This document shows, one piece after another, positions 1 through 8,120 of a stretch of 13,879 bases of DNA. Where the stretch lies: positions 1-13,879 of the forward strand of contig DOMU01000058.1 in the NCBI GenBank assembly GCA_003509305.1. The letters run 5' to 3'. The translations under genes were made by a program, and so were the position numbers. Origin of the DNA: Desulfobulbaceae bacterium (lineage in GTDB: Bacteria; Desulfobacterota; Desulfobulbia; Desulfobulbales; Desulfocapsaceae). Positions within the stretch are counted from its first letter, which is position 1, and every line of letters begins with the position of its first letter. The notes beneath the pieces were generated by a model. It was not told the DNA's origin, did no database searches, and worked only from the letters and a program-made list of their open reading frames with translations.

Positions 1-438
1 GTCGAGGTCCCAGGCGTTCTGGTGATCAAGCAGCTCCTGCACCTGGGCCTGGCGGTCGATGAGTTTCTGCATCTCGTCATCGGTCATCGGTTCGGCGAAC
101 TTTTCGTTGATGGCGTTGAATTCGTTAAGCAGATTCACCGTCTCCTGCACGCCTTCCTCGGCCACCTGCTTGACGGTTTTATCGGCGGGCAGTTGCGGCT
201 CCTGCTCCAGATATTCGATGGTCAAGCCTGGCGACAGGATGGTTTCGCCGTTGAACTCCTTATCGACACCGGCCAGAATGCGCAAAAGCGTCGATTTGCC
301 GGAACCGTTCAAGCCGAGGACGCCGATTTTGGCGCCGTAAAAATAAGAGAGGGAAATATCCTTCAGCACCGGTTTGCTGTCGTAATATTTTGATACTTTG
401 ATCATCGAATAGATGATCTTTTTGTCATCAACACTCAT
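1..438 (-). CDS. ettA: EttA-type ABC-F translation factor (N-terminal 146 residues; truncated by window edge)
   Basis: ABC-F proteins are soluble twin-ATPase factors without membrane segments. EttA binds the ribosomal E site and gates the first elongation step according to ATP/ADP ratio (family knowledge). Reading from ATG at 438 the visible part begins MSVDDKKIIYSM and contains the first ABC domain. Its Walker A motif GLNGSGKS is near residues 42-49, followed by LLRILAGVDKEFNG and the EttA-like stretch YLEQEPQLPADKTV. The helical part after it (residues about 95-146) matches the start of the EttA region before the first signature motif. Signature, Walker B and the second ABC domain lie outside the window. 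A weak AGGAA sits 12 nt before the start. It lies 61 bp after the alpha/beta hydrolase stop on the same strand, with no terminator seen between. Another ABC-F subfamily is possible but the N-terminal wording fits EttA best. Confidence 0.88.
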   Translation of the reverse strand, partial: MSVDDKKIIYSMIKVSKYYDSKPVLKDISLSYFYGAKIGVLGLNGSGKSTLLRILAGVDKEFNGETILSPGLTIEYLEQEPQLPADKTVKQVAEEGVQETVNLLNEFNAINEKFAEPMTDDEMQKLIDRQAQVQELLDHQNAWDLD

Positions 439-499
439 AATTGTCTGCCGTTCCTGGAATGAAGGATTAACTCATCGTTAAAATGGGGTGGTGAATACT

Positions 500-1171
500 T
501 CAGTTTTGTCGCGCGCCCGTGAAAAAGCGCGATAAGTCGGGATACAAAATATCCTGGCCGTTGATGTAGCTGTCATGCGTATGCCCGGCCATAGTTACAA
601 GCCTGGCATTTGGCATGGCTTTGGCGAGTTCAGAGAACGTCTCCGGTTTGAACAGGTCATGTTCCGCCGCAACGATGAAGGTTGGATTTGTTGCCAGCCG
701 CGTCTCGTCCAAAGTGATATTGGGCTGTTCCAGCATCATTTTGTACAGCGGGTCGCCCGTTTCTTCGTAGGTTTCACGCACGAACCGGTAATTCTCCTCG
801 GTGAAATCCTCCGGCTTCAGGTTAATGCCTAAAAGGGCAAGTTTTCCCAGCATTTCGCCATGGCGCATGGCCAGTAAAAGTGTGGTGATCGCGCCGTCGC
901 TGAAACCAAGGATATGCGGCTTTTCCAGGCCCAGCACGGCAATAAACTGGTGAATATCCCCGGCCATGCTGTCATAGGAATAATCCGCGGTCTTCTCGCT
1001 TTGGCCGTGGTTGCGGCTGTCGATGGCATAGAGCGTGAAGTGATGGCGCAATTTCGCGGTCAGCGCATCGAAAATATGGTGGTCTTCACCGTTGCCGTGC
1101 AAGAGCAATAAAGACGGGCCAGCGCCGCTCTTTTCATAAAACAGACTGACGCCGTTGACGAGGATATTCAT
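500..1171 (-). CDS. alpha/beta-fold hydrolase, substrate unknown
   Basis: A 223-residue cytoplasmic alpha/beta hydrolase without a signal peptide. The visible fold marks are the oxyanion loop HGNG (residues 25-28), DSRNHGQS (51-58, the family's DxRxHGxS turn), the nucleophile elbow GFSDG with Ser91, a late strand followed by EHD with the likely acid Asp172, and AGH with the likely catalytic His197. All three members of a Ser-Asp-His triad are therefore present. The family covers esterases, thioesterases, C-C hydrolases and others; nothing here fixes a substrate. The frame is open further upstream to 1255, but that extension lies inside glmM. The ATG at 1171 sits 4 bases after the glmM TGA (sequence TGATGGAATG) and gives a normal N-terminus, so I chose it. 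The junction suggests translational coupling to glmM. It ends 61 bp before ettA. Confidence 0.88.
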   Translation of the reverse strand: MNILVNGVSLFYEKSGAGPSLLLLHGNGEDHHIFDALTAKLRHHFTLYAIDSRNHGQSEKTADYSYDSMAGDIHQFIAVLGLEKPHILGFSDGAITTLLLAMRHGEMLGKLALLGINLKPEDFTEENYRFVRETYEETGDPLYKMMLEQPNITLDETRLATNPTFIVAAEHDLFKPETFSELAKAMPNARLVTMAGHTHDSYINGQDILYPDLSRFFTGARQN

Positions 1172-1175
1172 TCCA

Positions 1176-2528
1176 TCAGCCCCGGTCCGCCTTGCGCACC
1201 AGACCGCACAGTTCTTCGGCCATGGCGGTGATTTCGGCTTCATCCCGGCCTTCAACCATCACCCGAATCACCGGTTCGGTGCCGGAAGGCCGCACCAGAA
1301 TACGCCCTTCCTCACCCAATTTTGTCGTCATTTTTGCTTGGGTTTCGGCAAAACCGGGAATATTTTCAACGGCGATTTGGGTCACGGTGCGGACATTTTG
1401 CAAAACCTGCGGATAGCTTTCCATGTTCCGCGCCAGTTCCGACAGCGGCTTGTTCCGCTTCATCATGATCGCCAGGAGTTGCAGGGCGGCGAGGATGCCG
1501 TCTCCGGTGGTAATATGGTCGAGAAAGACCAAATGACCGGACTGCTCGCCACCAAAGGAATAACCGTTTTTGCGCATACATTCGACGACATAACGATCAC
1601 CAACCGCCGTGCGTTCGAGCCGGGCGCCGAGGCCATTCATCGCTACTTCCAGGCCCATATTCGACATGACGGTGGCGACCAGGGTCTTCTTTTTCAACTG
1701 CCGTTTGCGCATCAGCTCTTCGGCGCAGATGGCCATGATATGATCGCCATCGACAATCGTCCCGCGTTCATCGACGACAATCAGCCGGTCGCCATCCCCA
1801 TCAAGGGCCAGACCGATATTGGCGCCGGTTTCCTTCACTTTAGTTGCCATCACTTCCGGATGCAGGGCGCCGCAACCCTGGTTGATGTTCTTGCCATCCG
1901 GCTCGGCGGCCAGGACCGTCACCTTCGCCCCCAATTCCTGGAATACATAAGGTGCGACACCGTAGGCGGCGCCGTTGGCGCAGTCAAGAACGATGTGTAT
2001 GCCGTCAAGCGTCATCTGGCGGGGAAAGGTATTTTTCAGAAAGACGATATAGCGGCCACGGGCGTCGTCGATGCGCGTCGCCTTGCCCACTTCCGCCGCC
2101 ACCGGGCGCAGGGCGGCCATCTTCTGCGAAAAGATCAGGTCTTCAATATCGAGTTCAGCCTCGTCGGGCAGTTTGAAGCCGTCGTTCGAGAAAATTTTGA
2201 TGCCGTTGTCCTGAAAAGGGTTGTGCGAGGCGGAAATAACCACACCGGCGTCAGCGCGCATTGAGGTGGTGATGAAAGAGATGCCGGGTGTCGGCAACGG
2301 CCCGACCTGAAGGACATCGACGCCCATTGAGCAGATGCCAGCGGCCATGGCCTGCTCCAGCATATAGCCGGACAGCCGCGTATCCTTGCCGATGACGATG
2401 CGGTGGCGGCGCGGCTTGTTCTTCACGAGAAAGGCGATGGCGCGGCCCACCTGCATGGCGATTTCGATGGTCATCGGATAGACGTTGGCGACGCCGCGAA
2501 TGCCGTCGGTGCCAAAAAGTTTTCTCAT
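1176..2528 (-). CDS. glmM: phosphoglucosamine mutase GlmM
   Basis: Converts glucosamine-6-phosphate to glucosamine-1-phosphate in the cytosol, feeding UDP-GlcNAc synthesis for peptidoglycan and LPS. The 450-residue length is normal for GlmM. It starts [12 protein letters not shown], as the family does. It has the phosphoserine loop SASHNP (99-104, phosphorylated serine expected at Ser101), the metal-binding DGDGDR (243-248), the sugar-binding GGEQSGH (326-332) and the phosphate-binding RPSGTEP (413-419). All key residues of the alpha-D-phosphohexomutase family are intact, so it should be active. The ATG is 6 bases after the ybbR stop, with an AAGG about 10 nt upstream. The order cdaA, ybbR, glmM is widespread, including in Firmicutes, where CdaA and GlmM interact and GlmM can inhibit the cyclase. 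The same regulation here is inference. Confidence 0.97.
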   Translation of the reverse strand: MRKLFGTDGIRGVANVYPMTIEIAMQVGRAIAFLVKNKPRRHRIVIGKDTRLSGYMLEQAMAAGICSMGVDVLQVGPLPTPGISFITTSMRADAGVVISASHNPFQDNGIKIFSNDGFKLPDEAELDIEDLIFSQKMAALRPVAAEVGKATRIDDARGRYIVFLKNTFPRQMTLDGIHIVLDCANGAAYGVAPYVFQELGAKVTVLAAEPDGKNINQGCGALHPEVMATKVKETGANIGLALDGDGDRLIVVDERGTIVDGDHIMAICAEELMRKRQLKKKTLVATVMSNMGLEVAMNGLGARLERTAVGDRYVVECMRKNGYSFGGEQSGHLVFLDHITTGDGILAALQLLAIMMKRNKPLSELARNMESYPQVLQNVRTVTQIAVENIPGFAETQAKMTTKLGEEGRILVRPSGTEPVIRVMVEGRDEAEITAMAEELCGLVRKADRG

Positions 2529-2534
2529 GGCCGC

Positions 2535-3587
2535 TTACCTTTTTGGGGAAGAAGAATCGCCGCCACGCGCTGGCGTGGCTTTGCCGCTGTTATGCTCCGC
2601 CGCCTGGCCGTCGCCTGGTGGTTTCGGCGGCGGGCTGAGCAGACGGACGGTGGCGGGAAAAATGCCGATAACCTCAATCTTCAGGCCATTGTCGCCTTTC
2701 GACGTAGCGGTCAGGTTCGCCGTTTCCCCATCCGGGTTTACGACCGCGGTCAGATTGATCAGTTTATGGAGGTCAACTCCCTTTTTGGCTATATCCTGAG
2801 GCACGCGCAGCAGAAGGTCGGCCCGCGCCGGGCTGACCTTCTGTTTTTTACCGTTCAGCACCAGCTCGACTTCGACACCGGAGACAGCCTTTTCCACCGT
2901 CTTGGCGCTGACTTTGATGTTGGCGGTGACCGATGTATCGCCGATCAAATTGACGATATCAGGAGTGAGATCGAGAGGCACCTGACTCTGTTTTGATTCC
3001 TTCAGGCCGGACAGGTCGATGACCTTGGTGCGTAGCTCTTTGATCTGCGACAGGACAGTCTCCGGGCCGCTGATGGAGATACCGTCTGGCTCAATCGTCA
3101 GGCTGTTCAACTGGAAACCGGCGGCGACTTCGCCTTTTGTTACCGGCACTACCGGAAAGTATTTCTGCGCCAGCTTGTCGATCGATAAAAGGATCGAGGC
3201 TGGCTGTACCCGCAGGACGCTGATACCGCGCGGCGCCGAGACCGAGTCGGTATCGTTGTTGATGACGAAAGTGCCGGGTTGGGCGTTGGCCAGGCTGACC
3301 TGCCGCGTGACAGAACCGCTGTTCATCTTTTCAATCGCCAGTTTCGGGCCGCTGACCGTTATATCAATATTGCGCTTGAACTGGCTGGCGATGACCAGGT
3401 CGCGCGGCAGGTTCAGCAGTTCGATCGGTACCACGATGGTTTTATCGATCACATCCTCACGCCCGGTCATATACCACAGGCCCAGGGCGAGAAGAACGGA
3501 GATGACGCGGTAGAGCCAGTTGTTGTTCCGCAGATGATAGAACAGGCTGTGGCCGCTTTTTGTTTTATCGGAAATCACTTTTTCCAT
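2535..3587 (-). CDS. ybbR: YbbR-like (CdaR) membrane-anchored protein
   Basis: A 350-residue protein encoded between cdaA and glmM, where CdaR/YbbR regulators of the CdaA cyclase normally lie. A short charged cytoplasmic N-terminus is followed by one membrane helix at about residues 24-41 (WLYRVISVLLALGLWYM). The rest would be extracytoplasmic and is made of three YbbR-type beta-rich repeats (roughly 46-135, 140-230 and 235-320) with recurring wording such as ITVSGP, ISISGP and LRVPQDI. A Pro/Gly/Ser-rich, probably disordered tail of about 30 residues ends the protein. The start ATG lies inside the end of cdaA (13-nt overlap) and has no clear Shine-Dalgarno, so translation probably depends on cdaA. 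In Firmicutes CdaR modulates CdaA activity; in this lineage that role is inference from synteny and topology. Confidence 0.9.
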   Translation of the reverse strand: MEKVISDKTKSGHSLFYHLRNNNWLYRVISVLLALGLWYMTGREDVIDKTIVVPIELLNLPRDLVIASQFKRNIDITVSGPKLAIEKMNSGSVTRQVSLANAQPGTFVINNDTDSVSAPRGISVLRVQPASILLSIDKLAQKYFPVVPVTKGEVAAGFQLNSLTIEPDGISISGPETVLSQIKELRTKVIDLSGLKESKQSQVPLDLTPDIVNLIGDTSVTANIKVSAKTVEKAVSGVEVELVLNGKKQKVSPARADLLLRVPQDIAKKGVDLHKLINLTAVVNPDGETANLTATSKGDNGLKIEVIGIFPATVRLLSPPPKPPGDGQAAEHNSGKATPARGGDSSSPKR

Positions 3588-4351
3588 GAGGCTGACGACG
3601 GTTGATTGCTGATGAAGATGGCGCGCAGATTGTCCATCAAGATTATCTCGTCCGCCATGGTGGTCAGCGCCCCACGGCGGACCAGGGAAATTTCCTGTGT
3701 CTCTTCCGATACCACGACCACCACGGCGTCGGTCTCTTCCGAGATGCCGATGGCGGCCCGGTGGCGGGTGCCGTAGCGTTTATTGATGTAGGGATTCTGG
3801 GTCAACGGCAGGATGCAGGCGGCGGAATGGATTTTTCCTTTATTGATAATAACGCCGCCGTCGTGCAGGGGCGACACCGGCATAAAGATGGAAATAAGCA
3901 GTTCTTTCGTCAGACGAGCGTCAAGGACAAAGCCGGATTCGACGTATTCGTTCAGGGCCGTATCCCGCTCCATGACCATCAAGGCGCCGATTTTGCGTTT
4001 AGACAGGTAGACGGCGGCGCGGACAATTTCATCGAGATCTTTTTCGAGAACGCCGGTGCCGCCGTGAAAAGGCGTGCGCCCGACCTGGGTCAGCGCCCGG
4101 CGGATATCCTGCTGAAAAACGATGATGATGATGATGAGCAGGGAGCTGAAAAAAGTCTGCATCAGCCACATCAAGGTCGCCAGTTCGAAGACGCGGGCGA
4201 GGAAATACACCACAATCAGAATGCCTATGCCGCCGAGCATTTGCAGCGAGCGGGTGCCACGGACGATGTTGATGATTTGGTAAATGATGAAAGCGACGAT
4301 GGCGATGTCGAGGATATCCTGCCAGCGAAACAGTTCGGTAAGGGTGGTCAT
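3575..4351 (-). CDS. cdaA: diadenylate cyclase CdaA (c-di-AMP synthase)
   Basis: Makes c-di-AMP from two ATP at the inner face of the membrane. From ATG 4351 it is 258 residues. Membrane helices lie at about residues 12-30, 36-53 and 59-79. A short linker leads into the DAC domain (about 100-240) with the two nucleotide motifs: LHDGG (162-166) and GTRHRAA (194-200). The family norm at the first motif is DGA, so Gly166 replaces Ala; the Asp and the RHR are kept. The start is uncertain. The frame is open to a TTG at 4384, which adds 11 residues, and neither start has a convincing ribosome-binding site. I prefer 4351 because MTTLTELFRWQDILD resembles the usual short N-terminus. It heads the cdaA-ybbR-glmM-hydrolase-ettA run and overlaps ybbR by 13 nt. 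Confidence 0.93.
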   Translation of the reverse strand: MTTLTELFRWQDILDIAIVAFIIYQIINIVRGTRSLQMLGGIGILIVVYFLARVFELATLMWLMQTFFSSLLIIIIIVFQQDIRRALTQVGRTPFHGGTGVLEKDLDEIVRAAVYLSKRKIGALMVMERDTALNEYVESGFVLDARLTKELLISIFMPVSPLHDGGVIINKGKIHSAACILPLTQNPYINKRYGTRHRAAIGISEETDAVVVVVSEETQEISLVRRGALTTMADEIILMDNLRAIFISNQPSSASWKK

Positions 4352-4622
4352 GCGTAAACGAAAGAAAGATGGAATAATCGACAAAAATAATTTGCTTCTT
4401 CACGAACGTTTCACTGTACCGGTAAAAGCCGTGGGAATGCAAATACAATCACGGAAATCCTGGCTGAAATCGTGGACGAAATCGTGATGCGGCTCAGGCC
4501 ACCGCCGGTGACGGAAATCGCCTTGAAAAAAAAATCCGCCCACGGCATAGTGGCGGCACGGCCAGACCGGTTGCCCGTCGCCCATTTCTGTCCGCTTCTC
4601 CTCTCTCCCAATCACGAAAAAA
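4352..4622. other. divergent intergenic region, cdaA / DUF748 gene
   Basis: This 271-bp spacer must hold the promoters of both the leftward cdaA operon and the rightward DUF748 gene. I see no RNA gene or convincing small ORF. On the minus strand a weak promoter-like pair exists: TTGCAT, then TACAGT 18 nt later, within about 4410-4440. The match is poor and I do not call it as a promoter. Both flanking starts lack a Shine-Dalgarno and are preceded by pyrimidine-rich stretches. The region also holds the 12-bp-phased GAAATC repeat listed separately. Confidence 0.6.
4454..4519 (+). repeat. phased GAAATC repeat (four copies, 12-bp register)
   Basis: The hexamer GAAATC occurs at 4454, 4466 and 4478 as a 12-bp tandem unit (GAAATC followed by six variable bases, twice TGG-containing), and again at 4514, exactly three more periods on. 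ACGGAAATC occurs at both ends of the array (4451 and 4511). It could be a set of protein-binding sites between two divergent genes, a remnant of coding sequence (in frame it reads as Glu-Ile every four residues), or chance. The copies and spacing are seen directly; the function is unknown. Confidence 0.5.
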
Positions 4623-7600
4623 ATGTCCTTACCCACCGGTAATCCTGACGATATTTCCATCCAACCCGACACTGGCCAGGAACCGCCACGGCAACCCCTT
4701 GCCGGTCGGAAAAGAATCAGTCCGGAAAAAAGAAGAAGCATACCGGCAAAGCGCGGGAGGCGCCGCCTGTGGCCGAGATTGACGCTGGCGGCGCTGACGC
4801 TCGGTCTTGTTCTCGCCGCCTACTGGCTGGTTGGTTTTTTGGGCGTTCCCTGGTATCTGCGGCAGAATCTGCCAAACCTGTTCGCTCACGACCCGCGCGT
4901 TTCTCTTGAGACGCCGGAAATTGGCTTCAACCCATTCACCTTCACCCTGTCGTTCGGCAAGGCCAGCATCAGCAATAATGGACAGAAGATTGTGGAAATC
5001 GAGGCGGCGCGGGCGAGGATCGCCCCCTTGCCGTTCTTGCGTTCGCAATTGGTCTGCCGCTCCCTCTTCATCGACCGCCCGCGCATCCGGGCCGTTCTTG
5101 GCGAGAACAACCGCTATAACTTTTGGCGGCTGTTCAGCGGCGCCGCTCGGTCGGAGAAAGAAAATGACCTGCTGAATCTGGCCGAACTGCCATTTCATTT
5201 TTCCTTAAATAATATCGAAATTTTCGACGGGCAAATCAGCCTATCCGATAAAATACGGAAAAATGAGCATGTTCTCGAAAGTGTCCGGATAGATATCCCC
5301 CATATCGCCAACATCGCCACCACTGTCGCCGCCACGGTGGAACCGCGTTTTTCCGCCGTTTTCAACGGCAGCCCAATTGAACTGAAGGGCAAACCCGGCC
5401 AGGATGAGGCTGGCAAAACCACCGAATTGGCCTGCACCATCCGCAATGTCGATATCAAACGCTATCTCGGTTACCTGCCGATTGAATTTCCTCTCGCTGT
5501 TACCCAAGGCAGTGCAGAAGGCGATCTGCAACTGACTTTTGCCCCGGCCAGCGGCGACGTGGCCGTCGATTTTCAGTTGAAACTCACGGGACTGGAACTG
5601 GCCGACAAGGATAAATCGGTGACGGTGACGGCGCCATCGAGTCATCTCGACGGCATACTGCGACCGATGAACAGTGAAATCGCCTTCCGCAACATTGTTA
5701 CCCACGGCTTCACCATTGCCACGCCTGATGATCTTCCCTGGCACCTGACGCGGATGCTGTCAATGCCGCAGAAAAGTCTGGAAAACGGCATATTTTCCCG
5801 CTTGTTGGTGGATAACCTGCTTGCCGACGACGGTTCTCTGCAAAGAGGTGCCGGCAAGAAAAACGCCAATGATTGGGATGGTATCGATATCCGTATTAGC
5901 AACTACCGGCGGACAGATGATCAGAAAAAGGACGAAATGACCGGAAGCTACGCGTTGACGGCCCGCCACGGGGAAACCGGAGCCCGTCTGCGCTTGGCTG
6001 GTGATTTTCTCGGCGGCGCCGTGAGCAGCGGCGATATGTCAATCGAGACGATACCGCTTGCCACCCTTTGGCCGTGGCTTGGCAGGCCGGAATTGTCCGG
6101 TGAAGGTATCGCCACTTTCCGGGCGACGCTGCATTTCGCCGATACGGGCGCGGTGAAATCAAGCGTCCTGCCCTGCTGGTTTGAAAAAGGCCAGCTTGAG
6201 GCGAAAAAGGTGAGTCTCGCCACCTGGTTCAGGGCTGAAAGTCTGAAACTTGACGGCTTTTCGTTGAACCAGGACAACTTCTCTCTTGGTAAAGTGACGC
6301 TTGTGGGCGGCGAAACCGTCCTTGACGCCGCCAAACCGCCGGAGATATTCACGGCCAGCTTTCCCCAGGTTGAAAGCCTCGATTATCAGGGGACGCTGAC
6401 GCTTAAAGATTCACAGCGCAGGTTGCCGGAATTGCGTTTTTCCGAGGCGAAAATCCAGGCTAGCGATCTACGCCAGGCAGGGCGCCCCAGCGACAAAGAT
6501 AACGTCCAGGTGCAGGCGAAACTGGGGGACAAGGGGCGGTTCGACGGACGCGGCAATGTCAGCCTGTCGCCACTGAAACTGACCCTGCGCAGCGATTTCA
6601 GCGACCTGCCAACGAAGGTGGTTTTCCCCTGGTACACCGGCAACGCCTTCCTCCAGTCTGTCGATTTGCCTTTCAGCGGCAAGGGCAACGTGTTGTTGCC
6701 TGGCGCCGCCTTTCGCGGCGAAATCGCTTTTGCCGCGGGCGGTTTGCCGGGCAAGAAGACGCCGTACTTTTCGTGGGATGGCCTCAATCTGTACGGCATC
6801 CGTTTTGAGCGCGACAAATATTCAGCGATTATTGGCGAAATGGCCGTGAAGAAACCGCGTCTGACTGTAACCGTCAATGCAGCCTCGCCGCCGCCAGCCG
6901 CGCAGCTCTCCGCCTTCATCAGCCGGATATGCGGCGATGGCGGAAAAAAAGGGGCGATGGCCTTGGAAATCCAGCAGATTTCCATCAAAGATGGCCTCAT
7001 CACTTATAACGACAACCGCCTGCGGCCAGAGTGGAGTGGTAATATTGGCGCTGTTAACGGCAAGTTTGGCGCTTTCGTCACCCAGAAAACCGCGCAGGCG
7101 ACTTCGTTTCGCCTGACCGCGACGCTCGCGCCCCCGACGCTTGTAACTCAGGCGCTGGCGGTCCCGGCCCTGCCCTCCTCGCCGGTCAGCCTGACTGGTT
7201 CAATCGCTTTTCTCGGTGGTGGTGCCGGGGCATGGCGACTGACAATCGCCGATTTGCCGATAAAACGGTTCGCCAGCCAGGTCGGCAACTTTTTCGGCAT
7301 CGGACAGGATGGTCTGGTCAGCCTCGATCTGTCCTCGGCCAGCGACGGTAAAACCGTTAACGAAGAAACGTTATTTACGGGAAAAAATTTTACCGCCGCT
7401 TCAACGAAGGCGGAAGCCGCTTTCCTCCTGGCTCTTTTGACCGATAAAGCAGGAAAAGTCAGTTGGCGCGCCGATATCAGCCATCCCGCCGATAAAATCG
7501 CCGCCCCGGTTCTGGAACGTGGAGTCGCGGCGCTGCGCGACCAGATCAAAAAGGCGCCGACTGCGCCGTTCGCGGTGGCCGGCGCCGATGACCTGGCAGA

Positions 7601-8111
7601 AAACGGTGTGCTTGATTTCACCCCTGGCCAGGCGCAAATGACCGGCGACAGCCATAAAACGCTCGGCCGGATTCGCGATTTCCTCGCCGCCCATCCGCTC
7701 CTGACTGTGGAAGTGATTGGCAGTGCCGGCAGCGCCGACGCCCTGGCCATAAAAAAGGAACTGGAAGCCGCGGAAAACAACCGGGTGGTAAAGGAAAACG
7801 CCCGCCGCGCCGCCGCCTGGCGTGAGGAAGTGAAAAAACAAGGCGCCACCTTCACGAATGAAGAAGCGGATATCCCACCTCCCCTGCCGGCACCTTTCGC
7901 TCCGGTGAAGCCACAGGCCGTCCAGGTTGATGCCGCCATGCTGAAGTATCTGGCCAAACGCCGCGCCGAGTTGGCACGCGATATTCTCACTGCGGAGATG
8001 ACCGTGAAGCCAGAGCGGGTGCTGGTCGGCACCCCGAAAATCGAAAAAGGCAAAGGCCAGGGCCGGGTTGTTTTCCACTTGCGGGCGCTGACTGTCGAAG
8101 CAAAAGAATAA
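4623..8111 (+). CDS. DUF748 (AsmA-like) large envelope protein
   Basis: A 1162-residue protein. A Lys/Arg/Pro-rich cytoplasmic N-terminus of about 48 residues precedes one membrane helix (about 50-74), and the rest would be periplasmic. Just after the helix come VPWYLRQNLP and GFNPFTFTLS (about 101-110), the characteristic opening of DUF748 proteins, followed by long beta-rich sequence like the AsmA/TamB/YdbH superfamily. Members of that superfamily are proposed to bridge inner and outer membrane for lipid transfer; this protein's role is inference. From about residue 993 the sequence changes: LDFTPGQAQM and a stretch resembling an OmpA-like fold (HKTLGRIRDFLAAHP), then a charged helical region with a PPPLPAPFAP linker (about 1040-1162). 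The ATG at 4623 has no Shine-Dalgarno, only As before it and a pyrimidine-rich stretch further up. It is divergent from cdaA and convergent with pth, whose stop is 9 bp away. Confidence 0.82.
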   Translation: MSLPTGNPDDISIQPDTGQEPPRQPLAGRKRISPEKRRSIPAKRGRRRLWPRLTLAALTLGLVLAAYWLVGFLGVPWYLRQNLPNLFAHDPRVSLETPEIGFNPFTFTLSFGKASISNNGQKIVEIEAARARIAPLPFLRSQLVCRSLFIDRPRIRAVLGENNRYNFWRLFSGAARSEKENDLLNLAELPFHFSLNNIEIFDGQISLSDKIRKNEHVLESVRIDIPHIANIATTVAATVEPRFSAVFNGSPIELKGKPGQDEAGKTTELACTIRNVDIKRYLGYLPIEFPLAVTQGSAEGDLQLTFAPASGDVAVDFQLKLTGLELADKDKSVTVTAPSSHLDGILRPMNSEIAFRNIVTHGFTIATPDDLPWHLTRMLSMPQKSLENGIFSRLLVDNLLADDGSLQRGAGKKNANDWDGIDIRISNYRRTDDQKKDEMTGSYALTARHGETGARLRLAGDFLGGAVSSGDMSIETIPLATLWPWLGRPELSGEGIATFRATLHFADTGAVKSSVLPCWFEKGQLEAKKVSLATWFRAESLKLDGFSLNQDNFSLGKVTLVGGETVLDAAKPPEIFTASFPQVESLDYQGTLTLKDSQRRLPELRFSEAKIQASDLRQAGRPSDKDNVQVQAKLGDKGRFDGRGNVSLSPLKLTLRSDFSDLPTKVVFPWYTGNAFLQSVDLPFSGKGNVLLPGAAFRGEIAFAAGGLPGKKTPYFSWDGLNLYGIRFERDKYSAIIGEMAVKKPRLTVTVNAASPPPAAQLSAFISRICGDGGKKGAMALEIQQISIKDGLITYNDNRLRPEWSGNIGAVNGKFGAFVTQKTAQATSFRLTATLAPPTLVTQALAVPALPSSPVSLTGSIAFLGGGAGAWRLTIADLPIKRFASQVGNFFGIGQDGLVSLDLSSASDGKTVNEETLFTGKNFTAASTKAEAAFLLALLTDKAGKVSWRADISHPADKIAAPVLERGVAALRDQIKKAPTAPFAVAGADDLAENGVLDFTPGQAQMTGDSHKTLGRIRDFLAAHPLLTVEVIGSAGSADALAIKKELEAAENNRVVKENARRAAAWREEVKKQGATFTNEEADIPPPLPAPFAPVKPQAVQVDAAMLKYLAKRRAELARDILTAEMTVKPERVLVGTPKIEKGKGQGRVVFHLRALTVEAKE

Positions 8112-8120
8112 CGTGGCTTA

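Noticed and set aside
439..499. Possible terminator or promoter between the hydrolase gene and ettA
   Set aside because: No stem with T-run and no convincing promoter boxes in these 61 bases.
1155..2264. Long plus-strand open frame of 369 codons opposite glmM
   Set aside because: It lies entirely antisense to a textbook glmM, shows no family resemblance, and its composition is what codon bias of the opposite strand produces.
3602..4357. Plus-strand open frame of 251 codons opposite cdaA
   Set aside because: Antisense shadow of cdaA with His/Asp-rich low-meaning sequence and no recognisable motif.
4400..4741. Possible small minus-strand gene in the cdaA/DUF748 spacer (113 or 66 codons)
   Set aside because: It overlaps the start of the DUF748 gene, has no ribosome-binding site or recognisable family, and its sequence comes partly from the repeat array.
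7148..8053. Minus-strand open frame of 301 codons inside the DUF748 gene
   Set aside because: Ser/Arg/Ala-rich shadow of the real frame; the plus-strand protein continues coherently through it.
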